A stretch of DNA of 64,000 nucleotides from JABDBE01 sp963817925. Lineage in GTDB: Bacteria; Acidobacteriota; Terriglobia; Terriglobales; Acidobacteriaceae. The stretch is taken from contig CAWFQN010000002.1 in NCBI GenBank assembly GCA_963817925.1, positions 744,001-808,000 on the forward strand, read 5' to 3'. The notes beneath the pieces were generated by a model. The model saw only the letters and a list, made by a program, of their open reading frames with translations. It searched no databases and was not told the DNA's origin. The position numbers were made by a program, and so were the translations under genes. Of this stretch, positions 26,616 to 37,206 are shown in pieces (positions within the stretch are counted from its first letter, which is position 1; every line of letters begins with the position of its first letter).

Positions 26616-27361
26616 GAAAGAAACTCATCGCTGCCAACTGGAAGATGTACAAAACGCCTGACGAAGCAATCGATTTCTTTCGCGAATTTCTTCCCTTGGT
26701 AGCGAACCACGATCGCGATGAGATCGTAGTCTGTCCACCTTACATTGATCTCTGTGCTGCAGTGGATGCTGTCAAGGGATCGAATGTGGCAATCGGCGCC
26801 CAAAATCTGTATTGGGAAAAACAAGGCGCTTATACCGGCGAAGTCTGCCCCAGCATGTTGCTCGCAGTCGGCTGTACCCACGCAATCATTGGCCATTCCG
26901 AACGCCGCCAGTATTTCGGTGAGACTGATGACATGGTGAATTTCAAGCTCAAAGCCGCTCTTGAAGCTGGACTGACCCCAATCGTTTGCGTCGGGGAGGT
27001 TCTGGAAGAACGCGAAGCGGGGCTGACCGAAGACGTACTTCGGCGCCAATGCCTTCGTGCCTTCCACGCCATCTCTGGCAAGAAAGCCGCCAAACTGGTC
27101 GTCGCGTACGAGCCGGTCTGGGCCATTGGAACCGGCAAGACCGCCACGCCGCAGCTCGCCGCAGAATCCCACAGCTTGATCCGCGGAGAAGCAGCCAAAG
27201 CTTTCGGGCAGGAGTTCGCGGACAATCTTCGCATCCTCTACGGTGGCTCCGTGAAACCGGAGAATGCCAAGGCGCTTATGGCTGAAGAAGAAATCGACGG
27301 CGCCCTGGTTGGCGGCGCCAGCCTAGATCCGAAATCGTTTGCCTCAATCGTGAAGTACTAG
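26612..27361 (+). CDS. tpiA: triosephosphate isomerase
   Basis: This is a 249-residue TIM-barrel enzyme. The catalytic lysine is in AANWKMYKT, the histidine in IIGHSERRQYF and the glutamate in VVAYEPVWAIGTGKTAT; YGGSVKPENA and GGASLD form the phosphate site. The sequence is complete. ATG overlaps the stop of the macro-domain gene (ATGA), showing tight coupling. It is the last gene of the cluster. Confidence 0.97.
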   Translation: MRKKLIAANWKMYKTPDEAIDFFREFLPLVANHDRDEIVVCPPYIDLCAAVDAVKGSNVAIGAQNLYWEKQGAYTGEVCPSMLLAVGCTHAIIGHSERRQYFGETDDMVNFKLKAALEAGLTPIVCVGEVLEEREAGLTEDVLRRQCLRAFHAISGKKAAKLVVAYEPVWAIGTGKTATPQLAAESHSLIRGEAAKAFGQEFADNLRILYGGSVKPENAKALMAEEEIDGALVGGASLDPKSFASIVKY

Positions 27362-27567
27362 CTATTTGCAATTGCCTGTTCCCGCGAAGCTATTCCGCAA
27401 ATCTGTTGTAGGACATGTGTCGTCGCCCGACGACACCGATTGCAGGACGCTCCACGAACAGCGAAACGGTAGCCAATTATTAACCTGTCGTTAACCAAGC
27501 CAGGACGCCAAAGACCTACACTCGCTTTGCGCACCGCTTTGCACAATTCTTCAGGAGGAGACCCCCA

Positions 27568-28587
27568 ATGAGATCAGTATCTGTAGGACAAACCAGCAAC
27601 TTATGGTCCCAGGTCTTTGGAATCTGCCTAATTCTGTTCTTAACGATGGCAGCTACAGCGACGGCCGCAGCTCAGGTCGCGGCTGTACCCCCCTACACGG
27701 TGTCGGTATTTGCCACCAGCGTGCCCCATGTTTATTACCAGCCTGACTCGATCACCCTCTGGAACGGTAACGTGTTCGTTGGCTATGGAAACAATGCTGG
27801 GACTACTGGTGGTGGTCACAGCACGATTGTCGAATATGCGATGGACGGAACTGTGCTTCATAAAATGAATGTCAAAGGCCACAATGACGGATTGAAAGTA
27901 GATCCGAAAACCAACCTCTTGTGGGCCATGCAGAACGAAGACGCGAATCCAAACCTGGTGATCATCGATCCCCGCAACTGGAGCTGGAAGAGATATACCT
28001 TCGCAAAGCCGGTCCACGGGGGCGGTTACGATGATATGGCGTTTATCGGAGACGATGTTTATATCAGCTGTTCGAATCCATCGAACAATCCCAATGCCAA
28101 GCAGGCTATCGTCAAGGCCACTCTGGTTGGCAGCAGAGTTGCTGTAACTCCGGTGCTTCTCGGTAACGCCATCGCCACCGACATCACCTCCGGCCACCCG
28201 ATTCAACTCAATCTCCAGGACCCAGACTCGATGACTACTGATATGGAGGGCGACTTGATCCTTGATAGTCAGGCCGACGCCGAACTGATCTTCGTTCATC
28301 ACCCTGGATTCACAGATCAGGGCGTGTTTCACCTGGCGCTTACCTCCGGGCACACTTCGGCTCAAATTGACGATACGGTCTTGGCATATTCATCACAAGG
28401 CGTGATTCTGGTTTCGGATCGGGATGGCGAGACTGTTTACTCCATCACGGCGCCATTTTTCGGACCAAGCGAAGCCTATTCCGCGGGGCCGACGTTTGTA
28501 GGCCGACTCAATACGCACACCGGAGTGCTCATTCCAGTTGTAACGGGCATGGTTAGCCCGCATGGAATGACGTTCATCGGGCAGTGA
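27568..28587 (+). CDS. secreted beta-propeller-like protein of unknown function
   Basis: This is a 339-residue protein with a signal peptide (hydrophobic stretch FGICLILFLTMAATATAAAQ, cleavage about residue 35). The mature part has repeated Asp/Gly-rich strand motifs (HNDGLKVDPKTNLLWAMQNED, GGYDDMAFIGDDVYIS, TDMEGDLILDSQADAELIFV), as in six- or seven-bladed propellers that bind metals or carbohydrates. I do not recognise a named family. A good ribosome site (AGGAGGAG) precedes ATG. It is a single gene, convergent with lysR. Confidence 0.75.
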   Translation: MRSVSVGQTSNLWSQVFGICLILFLTMAATATAAAQVAAVPPYTVSVFATSVPHVYYQPDSITLWNGNVFVGYGNNAGTTGGGHSTIVEYAMDGTVLHKMNVKGHNDGLKVDPKTNLLWAMQNEDANPNLVIIDPRNWSWKRYTFAKPVHGGGYDDMAFIGDDVYISCSNPSNNPNAKQAIVKATLVGSRVAVTPVLLGNAIATDITSGHPIQLNLQDPDSMTTDMEGDLILDSQADAELIFVHHPGFTDQGVFHLALTSGHTSAQIDDTVLAYSSQGVILVSDRDGETVYSITAPFFGPSEAYSAGPTFVGRLNTHTGVLIPVVTGMVSPHGMTFIGQ

Positions 28588-28675
28588 GGAAACTGCTGTT
28601 CTTCTAGTTCGATGTCGACAATTTGCAGTACTCGGAAGAGAGGCACACGTGCTGTGCCCTTTCTTTCGCGAGGGT

Positions 28676-29566
28676 TCATTTTGCGCCTGCGGAAAGCTGT
28701 CTCACAGTAGCGATGAATGTGGTGGTGGGCCGCGTGTGGGTTCGATCCCGACGGTACGCTAGCCCCAGTTCCCTCCACAACTCCACGCCTTGAAGAGGAA
28801 TTAGCTTCACTCGTTCCGCCAGCACCTGGTCGCGAGCGAAGCTTGAACTGATCAGCGAGACCCCAAGCCCGGCGGCGACAAAGCTCTTGATCATCCCAAT
28901 GCTGGGTAGTTCCATTCTGACTTGCAAGTGAGCACGGTAAGGCCGGAAAAGCTTGTCCATGACCCGTCGACTGTAGCCGGTTCTTGGTAACAGCAACGGT
29001 TGAGTCACGATGTCCGCGACGGATACGTGTTTATGCTTGGCGAGAGGATTCTGCGGATTGACCATCAGCATCAGCTGGTCGCGAAAAATAGAGTGCACTT
29101 TCAGGCTCGGCGATTTGACGGGCAAGGTTACGATGCCCACGTCAATCGATCCGTTCTCCAGCTTCTCTATGATCTTGTAGCTGAAGTTGCGGTAGATGCT
29201 GATTTGGACGCCTGGATAGAGCCGGCAATACTCGGCGAAGACCTCCGGCAAGACGTAAAGACATGTAGCTTCGTTGGCGCCGATCAAGAGGGTTCCGCGA
29301 GGCGTTGCGCCTTGGTCGGCTACGGCCAGGAGGGACTCATCTCGCATCCTCAAAAGCCGCTCTGAATATGCAAACAATACTCTTCCTGCCGGCGTGAGCC
29401 GCACAGACTTTCCGGAGCGGTCGAGAAGCTTGTCTCCGTATTCCTGTTCGAGCAGCCGGATCTGACTGCTCACCGCCGATTGCGAGCGAAAGACTTTTTC
29501 TCCTGCTCGCGAGAAACTGCCGAGCTTGGCGACTTGTAGAAATGTGACTAGCTGGTCAAAATCCAT
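28676..29566 (-). CDS. LysR-family transcriptional regulator
   Basis: This is a 296-residue regulator. Residues 1-60 are the winged helix-turn-helix (LVTFLQVAKLGSFSRAGEKVFRSQSAVSSQIRLLE), and the rest is the periplasmic-binding-protein-like effector domain (TLLIGANEATCLYVLPEVF). It resembles the CbbR/CysB-type branch. It starts 50 bases after the gltB stop on the same strand, so it may be co-transcribed with the nitrogen genes. GltC-like control of glutamate synthase is a guess from position; the inducer is unknown. Confidence 0.9.
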   Translation of the reverse strand: MDFDQLVTFLQVAKLGSFSRAGEKVFRSQSAVSSQIRLLEQEYGDKLLDRSGKSVRLTPAGRVLFAYSERLLRMRDESLLAVADQGATPRGTLLIGANEATCLYVLPEVFAEYCRLYPGVQISIYRNFSYKIIEKLENGSIDVGIVTLPVKSPSLKVHSIFRDQLMLMVNPQNPLAKHKHVSVADIVTQPLLLPRTGYSRRVMDKLFRPYRAHLQVRMELPSIGMIKSFVAAGLGVSLISSSFARDQVLAERVKLIPLQGVELWRELGLAYRRDRTHTRPTTTFIATVRQLSAGAK

Positions 29567-29616
29567 AATTAGTGTGCGATTATAACTGGACGGAAGGGCA
29601 GCCTATGAAGAAAAGG

Positions 29617-32600
29617 TCATTGATTTCCCTGAAGCGCTCGCTGTTTACGATACGACGGCAAGCCGTCAAGCGGGACGAGGCGTGACACATCGAAAACGGG
29701 AGTCTTGCGTCTCCCGAAGCGATTCAGGATCGCTTCCCAAGTCTCGGCAATCGAACAGGACGGGGAAAGAGGCTCGACGCGACTGAACGGCAGCGGCCGT
29801 TCGGTCCGCAACAACTGCGCAGCGCGCGGACTTCCGGTGAGCCGTTCGTGTTTGCGGAGGACACGGCGCAGCCACAGCTCTTCTTTGAGTTCAATAGGGA
29901 CGATCCTGACGGACTGCTCGTTGTGCACGTGTCGTCCAGTGGAGTCGCGGAGCAGGTAGGCGAGGCCGCCCGTCAGTCCGGCTCCGAGGTTAATTCCGGC
30001 AGGCCCGAGAATGACCGTCACACCCGCTGTCATGTATTCGCAAGCATGTTGGCCCACGCCTTCGACTACTGCGAGGGCACCACTGTTGCGTACGGCGAAC
30101 CGTTCTCCGGCTCGGCCGGAAATATACAATTCTCCGCTCGTCGCACCGTACAGTACGGTGTTACCGGCTAATACATCTCCGCGCAGGGAGGCTTCTTCGC
30201 CCGCGGTGATGGCAATATTGCCCCCCGATAAACCCTTGCCTACATAGTCGTTGGCCTCGCCGAACAGCCGGAGGGTAATTCCAGGGATCAAGAACGCCCC
30301 GAAACTTTGGCCGGCCGTACCGACGAAATCATAGTCAACTGGCGTACTGACGTCGGTGCGTTGGCGCAAGATCTCGCCCGACAGATGGGTTCCCACGGCA
30401 CGGTCAGCGTTCGTAATACGCAAACGTTGCGAACGATTGGTGTTCCGCTCCGCCAGCCTCCGGCTCAAGGCGAGATGAAGAGCGCCGGCGGGCTCGCGTA
30501 GGCAAGCCGTTTGTGGCGGCGTGACGATCGGCTCAAGCAGTTCTGCCAAAGCGCGAGCAGCCTGCGGATTGCGGGGCCGAAGTCGATCGACGGCGCCCAC
30601 GATCGCATCGATCGAGTGGGCTCCCATAGCCGCAAGCAGTTCCCGAACTTCCCCAGCCACGGCCCGGAAGTAATCTTCCACCATTTCGGGTTTTCCCGTA
30701 AAGCGCATCCGCAGCTTTTCGTCTTGAGTCGCAATTCCGACCGGACATGTGTTCAGGTGGCATTGGCGCGCCATAACACAGCCCAGAGCGAGTAAAGCCG
30801 CTGTACCGAAGCCGAATTCGTCAGCCCCCAACAGCGCGCCCACGATGACATCCTGTCCAAACTTGAATCCGCCATCCACGCGCAAGCGAACCCGGCGACG
30901 TAAACCGGCACGCACCAAAGCGCCGTGCGCATCACGCAGTCCAATTTCCCAAGGCATTCCGGTGTTTTTGATCGAAGTCAGAGGCGACGCGCCCGTGCCG
31001 CCGTCGTAGCCGCTGATCGTAATAACGTCCGCCCCTGCCTTGGCAACGCCTGTGGCGACGATGCCTACCCCGGTGCTAGAGACCAGTTTGACCCCAATGC
31101 GTGCACGCGGATTCACTGCCCGCAGATCGTAGATCAGTTGCTCCAGGTCTTCGATGCTGTAGATGTCGTGATGCGGCGGCGGGGAGATCAGCATCGTGTT
31201 CTGCACCGAATGCCTCAGCCGCGCGATGTATGCCGTCACTTTGCCTGCGGGGAGTTGGCCACCTTCGCCGGGCTTTGCTCCCTGCGCGATTTTGATCTCC
31301 AACTCATCGGCGTGGACGAGGTATTCGGTGGTTACGCCAAATCGCGCCGAGGCGACTTGCTTAACCCGGTTGTTGGCCTCGGGTTGCTCATCGTACACTG
31401 CCGGATCTTCGCCACCTTCGCCTGTATTGCTGCGCGCGCCCAGCCGGTTCATGGCGATCGCCAGCGTGCGATGGGTTTCAGGAGAGATCGCTCCCAGCGA
31501 CATGGCTTGCGTGCTAAAACGGCTGAGGATCGAAGCGTCCGATTCAACTTCCCGCAGAGGCACTGGGACGCCGGGCGCGATCTCCAAGAGATCGCGAATC
31601 GCTACCGGCTCTCTTTTTCCGCCAACCTCGGTGAACGCCTGGTAATTCTCTGGGGTAGGCGATTTGATGTATTGATGCATTCGCCGCACCAGATCCGGCG
31701 AGGTAGCGTGTCGTTCTCCTTCGTGCCGGAAGCGGTACAGCCCGAGATCGCGCAGTTGGGAATTTTCGGTTCTAAACGCCGCGGCGTGACGTTCAATGCA
31801 ATCTTCGAGGAGTTCGTCGAGCCCCTTGCCGCCGAGAGCACCACCCGCATCTTCAAAGAAGCTTGCCCGAAGCTCTTCGTCGAGGCCTATGGTTTCAAAG
31901 AGCTGGCTGTTGCGGTAGCTTGCAATCGTGGAAATGCCCATGCGCGCCATTGCCTTGCGCAGGCCCTTTTCCACTGCGAGTCGAAATGCAGCCACGCCGT
32001 CGGGACGCAGCCTCGCGGCCTGCTCCAGGGCAGCATAGGGCAGAACTGCGCTGGCACCAGCCGCGATCAGCAAAGCAATATGATGCGTATCGACCACCTG
32101 CCCCGTTTCGATGATGAGGGGCACATTCCAGTCTCCCGCCTTTATCATCGACTTCCAAAGCGCAGCTAAAGCGAGCAGTGCGGGCAAAGCTGCATTGTTC
32201 GCATTCACGCCGCGATCGCTTAGCAGAACCAGGCGGGGGCGTGCATCTGCTGTAATTGCATATTCGAGAGTCTGCAAAACTTGCTTTGCGCCTTCGATTC
32301 CATCGGCGATCGGAAAAGTGAAGTCGATCTCTTTAACCGGCTGCAGATTCTCCCGTATCAATCGCAATTGGCCGCTGTCCAGCAGCGGAGAGGAAAGCAG
32401 CAGAGTATCGCCCAGATGAACATCCAACGACATCACGTGCGCTTCCCGCAGCGGATCGATTGGCGGATTCGTTACCTGTGCGAAGCGCTGCTTGCAATGT
32501 TCCCACAGCGGACGCCGCATGCTCGACAAAAACGCCGAGGGTGCGTCGTCGCCCATGCTCCACACAGCTTCTTGGCCATTTTGAATGAGCGGCTGAAACA

Positions 32601-33960
32601 ATAATCGAAATTGATCTTCGCTCCAGCCGAGCGCCGCTAAGACCTTCGTCGGCTCGGTTGTCGATGCAATAGAAACTTCGTTGGACGGATTGATCAGCAC
32701 AGCCGCAGTTTCGGAAACAAACGGCCGCCATTCGCCTAGTTCAGGAACACTTCCAGGACGGAGAAACTTGCCCTTCGCGGGATCGACCACCAGCATTTCC
32801 CCCGGACCTAATCGCTGCCGCTCGATCACCTGCTTGTCGTGCAAGTCGGCAATCCCCACCTCTGAACCGGCAACGAGCAAGCCATCCGAGGTGAGCGTAT
32901 AACGGAGCGGACGCAAGCCGTTGCGATCGAGCTTGGCGCCCACCGTGAAGCCATCAGTAAAGATCAGCGCAGCCGGACCATCCCAAGGTTCTTGCTCGCG
33001 TGCGTTTGCTTGCAGAAAGGACTGAAAGTCCGATTGAACGCCGGAGTCACCTTCCTCCGCTGGCGGAACCATGCACCACATCGCGGCCGCCGGAGTGTAG
33101 CCTTTGCGCAGAAAGACTTCCAGCCCATTGTCGAAGCTCGCGGAATCGCTCACCTTCTGCTCAAGCAATCTCGCTGTACTCGGCAGCGCGAGCGTCTGGC
33201 GCAGCGACGATTCTTTGGCTCGAAGCCATCGGCGGTTCGCACTGATTGTATTGATTTCGCCGTTGTGGGCAACAAAGCGAAACGGTTGCGCCAACGACCA
33301 ACTGGGATTCGTGTTGGTCGAATAACGTTGATGAAAGATCGCGAAAGGACTGGCAAAATCTGGATCCGCCAGATCGGAATAAAACGCCGGCAATTGCTCC
33401 GGAGTCAATAATCCCTTGTAGACAACGGTTCGCGAAGAAAGAGAACAGAAATAAGTTCCGTCCAGCGCCAGGGATTCCACTTCTTTGCGCAGTCCAAAGA
33501 GGCCTGATTCCAGATCGACGGATTCGTCCACCGGAGCGAAAAAGCATTGCTGGATGACGGGAATCGTTTCCAGCGCACGTGGGCCAACAATCGAAGAATC
33601 AGTTGGCACGATACGCCATCCCAATAATCGGAGCCCACGACTTCGTGCGAGCTTGGAGATCAACTCGCGCGCGGCGCCTTCTTCTTCGCGAGGCAAGAAA
33701 ACCATCCCTAATGCGTATAGAGATGGCAGCTCGATTCCGGCTTCGCGGGCGCATCTTCGTATAAATTTGTCGGGAATGGGCGTGAGCAAACCGGCGCCGT
33801 CGCCACTCCGGCCGTCCGCATCCAGGCCGCCGCGGTGGCCGAGCCGGCGAAGCGCCTCCAGCGCCCGCTCCACCACCTCGCGCGAACCTGGGCTGCCAAG
33901 TTGCGCCACGAAGCCCACACCGCAGGCATCGTGATCGGCAGAAGCGAAACTGCGAGTCAT
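29617..33960 (-). CDS. gltB: glutamate synthase large subunit
   Basis: This is a 1447-residue enzyme transferring the glutamine amide to 2-oxoglutarate. In order it has the class II glutaminase domain, whose nucleophile is Cys13 (DACGVGFVAQLG) after a 12-residue propeptide; the central domain; the FMN-binding synthase barrel (GEGGEDPAVYDEQPEANNR, YDGGTGASP); the 3Fe-4S cysteines in CVMARQCHLNTCPVG; and the C-terminal beta-helix (GLSGGNIAI, GLTGGLAYLL). The frame opens at 34041, but ATG 33960 gives the usual propeptide. No gltD is next to it, so the NAD(P)H-oxidising partner must be elsewhere. Confidence 0.96.
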   Translation of the reverse strand: MTRSFASADHDACGVGFVAQLGSPGSREVVERALEALRRLGHRGGLDADGRSGDGAGLLTPIPDKFIRRCAREAGIELPSLYALGMVFLPREEEGAARELISKLARSRGLRLLGWRIVPTDSSIVGPRALETIPVIQQCFFAPVDESVDLESGLFGLRKEVESLALDGTYFCSLSSRTVVYKGLLTPEQLPAFYSDLADPDFASPFAIFHQRYSTNTNPSWSLAQPFRFVAHNGEINTISANRRWLRAKESSLRQTLALPSTARLLEQKVSDSASFDNGLEVFLRKGYTPAAAMWCMVPPAEEGDSGVQSDFQSFLQANAREQEPWDGPAALIFTDGFTVGAKLDRNGLRPLRYTLTSDGLLVAGSEVGIADLHDKQVIERQRLGPGEMLVVDPAKGKFLRPGSVPELGEWRPFVSETAAVLINPSNEVSIASTTEPTKVLAALGWSEDQFRLLFQPLIQNGQEAVWSMGDDAPSAFLSSMRRPLWEHCKQRFAQVTNPPIDPLREAHVMSLDVHLGDTLLLSSPLLDSGQLRLIRENLQPVKEIDFTFPIADGIEGAKQVLQTLEYAITADARPRLVLLSDRGVNANNAALPALLALAALWKSMIKAGDWNVPLIIETGQVVDTHHIALLIAAGASAVLPYAALEQAARLRPDGVAAFRLAVEKGLRKAMARMGISTIASYRNSQLFETIGLDEELRASFFEDAGGALGGKGLDELLEDCIERHAAAFRTENSQLRDLGLYRFRHEGERHATSPDLVRRMHQYIKSPTPENYQAFTEVGGKREPVAIRDLLEIAPGVPVPLREVESDASILSRFSTQAMSLGAISPETHRTLAIAMNRLGARSNTGEGGEDPAVYDEQPEANNRVKQVASARFGVTTEYLVHADELEIKIAQGAKPGEGGQLPAGKVTAYIARLRHSVQNTMLISPPPHHDIYSIEDLEQLIYDLRAVNPRARIGVKLVSSTGVGIVATGVAKAGADVITISGYDGGTGASPLTSIKNTGMPWEIGLRDAHGALVRAGLRRRVRLRVDGGFKFGQDVIVGALLGADEFGFGTAALLALGCVMARQCHLNTCPVGIATQDEKLRMRFTGKPEMVEDYFRAVAGEVRELLAAMGAHSIDAIVGAVDRLRPRNPQAARALAELLEPIVTPPQTACLREPAGALHLALSRRLAERNTNRSQRLRITNADRAVGTHLSGEILRQRTDVSTPVDYDFVGTAGQSFGAFLIPGITLRLFGEANDYVGKGLSGGNIAITAGEEASLRGDVLAGNTVLYGATSGELYISGRAGERFAVRNSGALAVVEGVGQHACEYMTAGVTVILGPAGINLGAGLTGGLAYLLRDSTGRHVHNEQSVRIVPIELKEELWLRRVLRKHERLTGSPRAAQLLRTERPLPFSRVEPLSPSCSIAETWEAILNRFGRRKTPVFDVSRLVPLDGLPSYRKQRALQGNQ

Positions 33961-34077
33961 GTTACATTGTGTACCCTCTCGAAGGCAGGTAAGTACAATC
34001 AAGAATTTCGATGGTGGCAATGGATTTTTCGGGGAGGGCAAGAAGCTCCCGGATCACTCGCCGGAATGGCTGTCCCT

Positions 34078-36723
34078 TTACCGACTCACTGGCTTCAACG
34101 TTGAGGACGGTCCTTGCGAATGCCCGCTCCGCAACGCTTCGCTCAGAGCGGTCTCCACTTGTTTCAGGTGGTCGCCTGTCAATTTCTTCCGCTGAGCGGT
34201 GAGATAGAAAACATCAATCGCCATTTGCCCTTCGGTGTCAATCAGGGCAATTTCGATGTTGCACTTGTAATGGGAGAAACACGAGGCAACCGTGTACAGA
34301 AGACCCGGCCGGTCCTGGGTCACCACCTGTACTAGCGTACTGTTTGAAGAGCACTTCTCGTCAAACTCAATCGAAGTCTTTATCTTTACCTTGGGCGTGT
34401 TTTTCCTCTCCTCTGCCTGCATCCGGCTCTTCAGCATGCGTTCGAGATCCGCCTCCCCCGTCAAGACGTCGCCGACTCCGTGCTTGAAGCGCTCCCATTC
34501 CGAGAGGTTCAGTTCCAGGGTCCGGAAACGATCCGTGAAATAGAATGTATCGACGACAGTTCCGGCCTGGTTCGAAAAAGCCGTAGCCTTCACAATATTC
34601 ATGCCCCATGCCGCCAGGGCTCCAGCAACCTTGCCGAAAAGGAATGGACGGTCGCTCGTAATCAGCGTCATTTCGAACCAGTGGCGGCCCCGCTTTAGAT
34701 CAAGCTGGATGGGATGCTTCCCCAGACTTTCCGACATTTCCAGATGATGCAACACTTCGTTCGCCGCATAAGTTCTCAAGTAGCGCTGCGGCAACCCCTC
34801 CAAAAAAGCCTTCACTTTCTTGCCCTCGCCGGGAGCCAGAACGTGCAGGCGGGAGACTTTCTCGTCATCGAGGTCGGCGCCCGAGTGTAGCCGCTGATCC
34901 ACATTGCGATTGAGTTGATTTGCGGCCGCAATATAAAGCTGCCAAGCGTTCTCCGCTTTCCAGGGAGTCAGAGCGTCGGGATTAACCGCCTTGATGTCGG
35001 CATAGGTGAAGAGGCAAAGCATCTTCAGGCGCTCGGGAGTCCCTACTTTCTCAGCGAACGCAGCGACGGTAGCCGAATCGAAAATATCGCGGCGGAGTGT
35101 GGCCGACATTTCCAGGTGATTGCCAATCAGAAAGAGCACAGTTTCGCGCTCGGACGACTCCAGATCCAAACGCTCCAGGCATTCTCCCGCGATGGCAAGG
35201 CTACCTTCGACGTGATTTTCGGAAGGTGCACCTTTTCCGGTGTCGTGCAACAAAAGAGACAAGTAGAGCAATTCCGGCTGTTCCAGTTCGTCCAGGATTC
35301 CGGCGTATTGCTTTTCCCACTCCGAGTGAGACTGCCGCAGCCGGTGCAGGCTTTCGATTGCCAGGAAAGAATGTTCGTCAACCGTGAAGCGATGATAGAA
35401 ATCGCGCACTACCAGTGAGTCGATCGCCTTCAATTCCGGCAAAAGCAGAGTCAGCAAGCGCAGGGAATGCATGGCCCGAAGAGCGTGGGCAGCGTGGGGC
35501 TGGGTGAGGATTTCTCCCAAATAAAGCCACAGCTCCGCTCCCCTGGGCGGCGTTGCTGCCAGGGATGGCAACACTTGCTCAATCTTGTATTCCGTAGTCG
35601 TGCTCAGCCGCACGTCATGATGCGCCACGAAATGAAAAAGACGGAGCAACACTTCCGGATCCTGCAGGGCCGACGACTGGCGCAGGAAAACCAAACCATC
35701 GACCACCGAGAAGTCGGCATCGGAGACTCGCGCCCGCAAGTTGTGAAAGTGCCGGGAAAGCGAAGACCATGCCGCAGGAATCTCTTCCAGTAACTGCGTA
35801 GCGGTGCGATGAATCGAGCGGGCGTGGCTGAAATAGATGCGCATCCAGTCGGCCGGAGCCAGTTCGTGAGCGTCATACACTCCGATTCCGCGCCTGGCCG
35901 CTTCTTCCTGCGCTTCCCAGGACAGCATATTGTCGTCGCGCCCGTAGCGAAGATGCACGAAGCACCGCACCGACATCAGAAAATCGAGCGCGGGCTCGAA
36001 TTGCTTTCGTGTCGAAGATGACAGAAGCGACTTGGGATCGGGCCAGTCGTGCAGCTTCTCCATGGACGAGAGCAGGCTGAGCCAAAGCGCCACATTGCAA
36101 TCCCGCAAACCGCCAGGAGTGTCCTTAACGTCCGGTTCGAGATGAAAGATTGTGTTGCCGAATTTCTCATAGCGTTTGCGCGTGACGTCGGCCAGCCTCT
36201 GCACCAGAGGCTGCGTTTCCGTGATCATTAACTTTGGGATAACTTTGTCGTGCAACCGTGTAAACAGATCGCGATCGCCCGCAAGATAGCGACAGTCTAG
36301 CAGCGAGATTGCGAACTCGACATTGGCGGGATCGAAGCGGTCGCATTCCTGCAGAACGCGCGTGGCCGGACTTACCTTCAGGCGCAGGTCCCACAAGCCC
36401 TGCGAAAACCCTCGAACCTGATCCTTGAAAGCCTCTTCGGTTTCGTGATCGGCGTGGAGAAAAAGCAGATCGATATCAGAGTGCGGAAAAAGCCACCTGC
36501 GCCCGAATCCGCCCAGCGCAACAAGGGAGAACTTCTGTGGACCTTGCTCGTCTGGGCAGATGATCTCTTTCCAGAGATGAAGACCAATCTTTTCTACCAG
36601 CGCCGTCCGCTGTGAGATGGCCGCCCAGCCCTTGCCTGTTGCAGCAAAGTCCTCGCGGATCCGCGTTGTTTCTGTTGTGTAGAGATCCCGGAGTTCGCTG
36701 CTGAATGAGCCTGACGTGGTCAT
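34078..36723 (-). CDS. glnD: PII uridylyltransferase/uridylyl-removing enzyme
   Basis: This is an 881-residue bifunctional nitrogen sensor that modifies PII according to glutamine. The N-terminal nucleotidyltransferase motif is LGGFGRRWLFPHSDIDLLFLH, the central HD phosphohydrolase domain has YLSLLLHDTGKG and the following histidine, and two ACT domains end the protein (ITSDRPFLFGKVAGALAAWG; VVTQDRPGLLYTVASC). The frame opens at GTG 36753, but ATG 36723 is preferred. It lies between its target gene glnB and gltB on the same strand. Confidence 0.94.
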   Translation of the reverse strand: MTTSGSFSSELRDLYTTETTRIREDFAATGKGWAAISQRTALVEKIGLHLWKEIICPDEQGPQKFSLVALGGFGRRWLFPHSDIDLLFLHADHETEEAFKDQVRGFSQGLWDLRLKVSPATRVLQECDRFDPANVEFAISLLDCRYLAGDRDLFTRLHDKVIPKLMITETQPLVQRLADVTRKRYEKFGNTIFHLEPDVKDTPGGLRDCNVALWLSLLSSMEKLHDWPDPKSLLSSSTRKQFEPALDFLMSVRCFVHLRYGRDDNMLSWEAQEEAARRGIGVYDAHELAPADWMRIYFSHARSIHRTATQLLEEIPAAWSSLSRHFHNLRARVSDADFSVVDGLVFLRQSSALQDPEVLLRLFHFVAHHDVRLSTTTEYKIEQVLPSLAATPPRGAELWLYLGEILTQPHAAHALRAMHSLRLLTLLLPELKAIDSLVVRDFYHRFTVDEHSFLAIESLHRLRQSHSEWEKQYAGILDELEQPELLYLSLLLHDTGKGAPSENHVEGSLAIAGECLERLDLESSERETVLFLIGNHLEMSATLRRDIFDSATVAAFAEKVGTPERLKMLCLFTYADIKAVNPDALTPWKAENAWQLYIAAANQLNRNVDQRLHSGADLDDEKVSRLHVLAPGEGKKVKAFLEGLPQRYLRTYAANEVLHHLEMSESLGKHPIQLDLKRGRHWFEMTLITSDRPFLFGKVAGALAAWGMNIVKATAFSNQAGTVVDTFYFTDRFRTLELNLSEWERFKHGVGDVLTGEADLERMLKSRMQAEERKNTPKVKIKTSIEFDEKCSSNSTLVQVVTQDRPGLLYTVASCFSHYKCNIEIALIDTEGQMAIDVFYLTAQRKKLTGDHLKQVETALSEALRSGHSQGPSSTLKPVSR

Positions 36724-36815
36724 AGCGTTTGATCCGGGCCGAACCTCACGCACTTAGCAGCGTTCTTGTTGCTGGGAGGATGTTGAGCCGGTCTATGCTC
36801 CTCGCTCTTGCCGTT

Positions 36816-37154
36816 TCACAGGGCATCTTCTCCGCGCTCATCGTTGCGGATCCGAATAATCTCATCGATGTGCGAAAGGAAAATTTTACCGTCACCGATT
36901 TTGCCGGTACGAGCAGCCGCAGAAATTGCCTGCACGACTTTTTCAACCATGGTGTCGGCGACGACCAACTCAAGCTTGATCTTGGGAATGAGATCGACGG
37001 TGTATTCCCGTCCGCGGTAGAACTCGGTGTGTCCCTTCTGTCTGCCATGGCCGCGAGCCTCGAGTACGGTCATGCCTTCGACGCCAATCTCGTGCAGCGA
37101 ATTCTTTACGCTTTCCAGCTTGGACACTTGGATGATTGCTTCGACTTTGGTCAT
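36816..37154 (-). CDS. glnB: nitrogen regulatory protein PII
   Basis: This is a 112-residue signal transducer. The T-loop RQKGHTEFYRGREYTVDLIPK keeps Tyr51, the site uridylylated by GlnD; the C-terminal region GDGKIFLSHIDEIIRIR is the ATP/2-oxoglutarate-binding part. ATG at 37152-37154 (MTKVEAIIQ) gives the family length, although the frame opens five codons earlier. It follows amt by 52 bases, the usual amt-glnK pairing, so glnK would be an equally valid name. Confidence 0.95.
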   Translation of the reverse strand: MTKVEAIIQVSKLESVKNSLHEIGVEGMTVLEARGHGRQKGHTEFYRGREYTVDLIPKIKLELVVADTMVEKVVQAISAAARTGKIGDGKIFLSHIDEIIRIRNDERGEDAL

Positions 37155-37206
37155 CGTGATTCGTATCAATCCTACGCCAAAATCTCCGAGGCTGGAATCG
37201 TCGTTA

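Noticed and set aside
30925..32169. 414-codon plus-strand open frame inside gltB
   Set aside because: It is antisense to the conserved glutamate synthase barrel and its translation has no family features; it is a GC-driven shadow frame.
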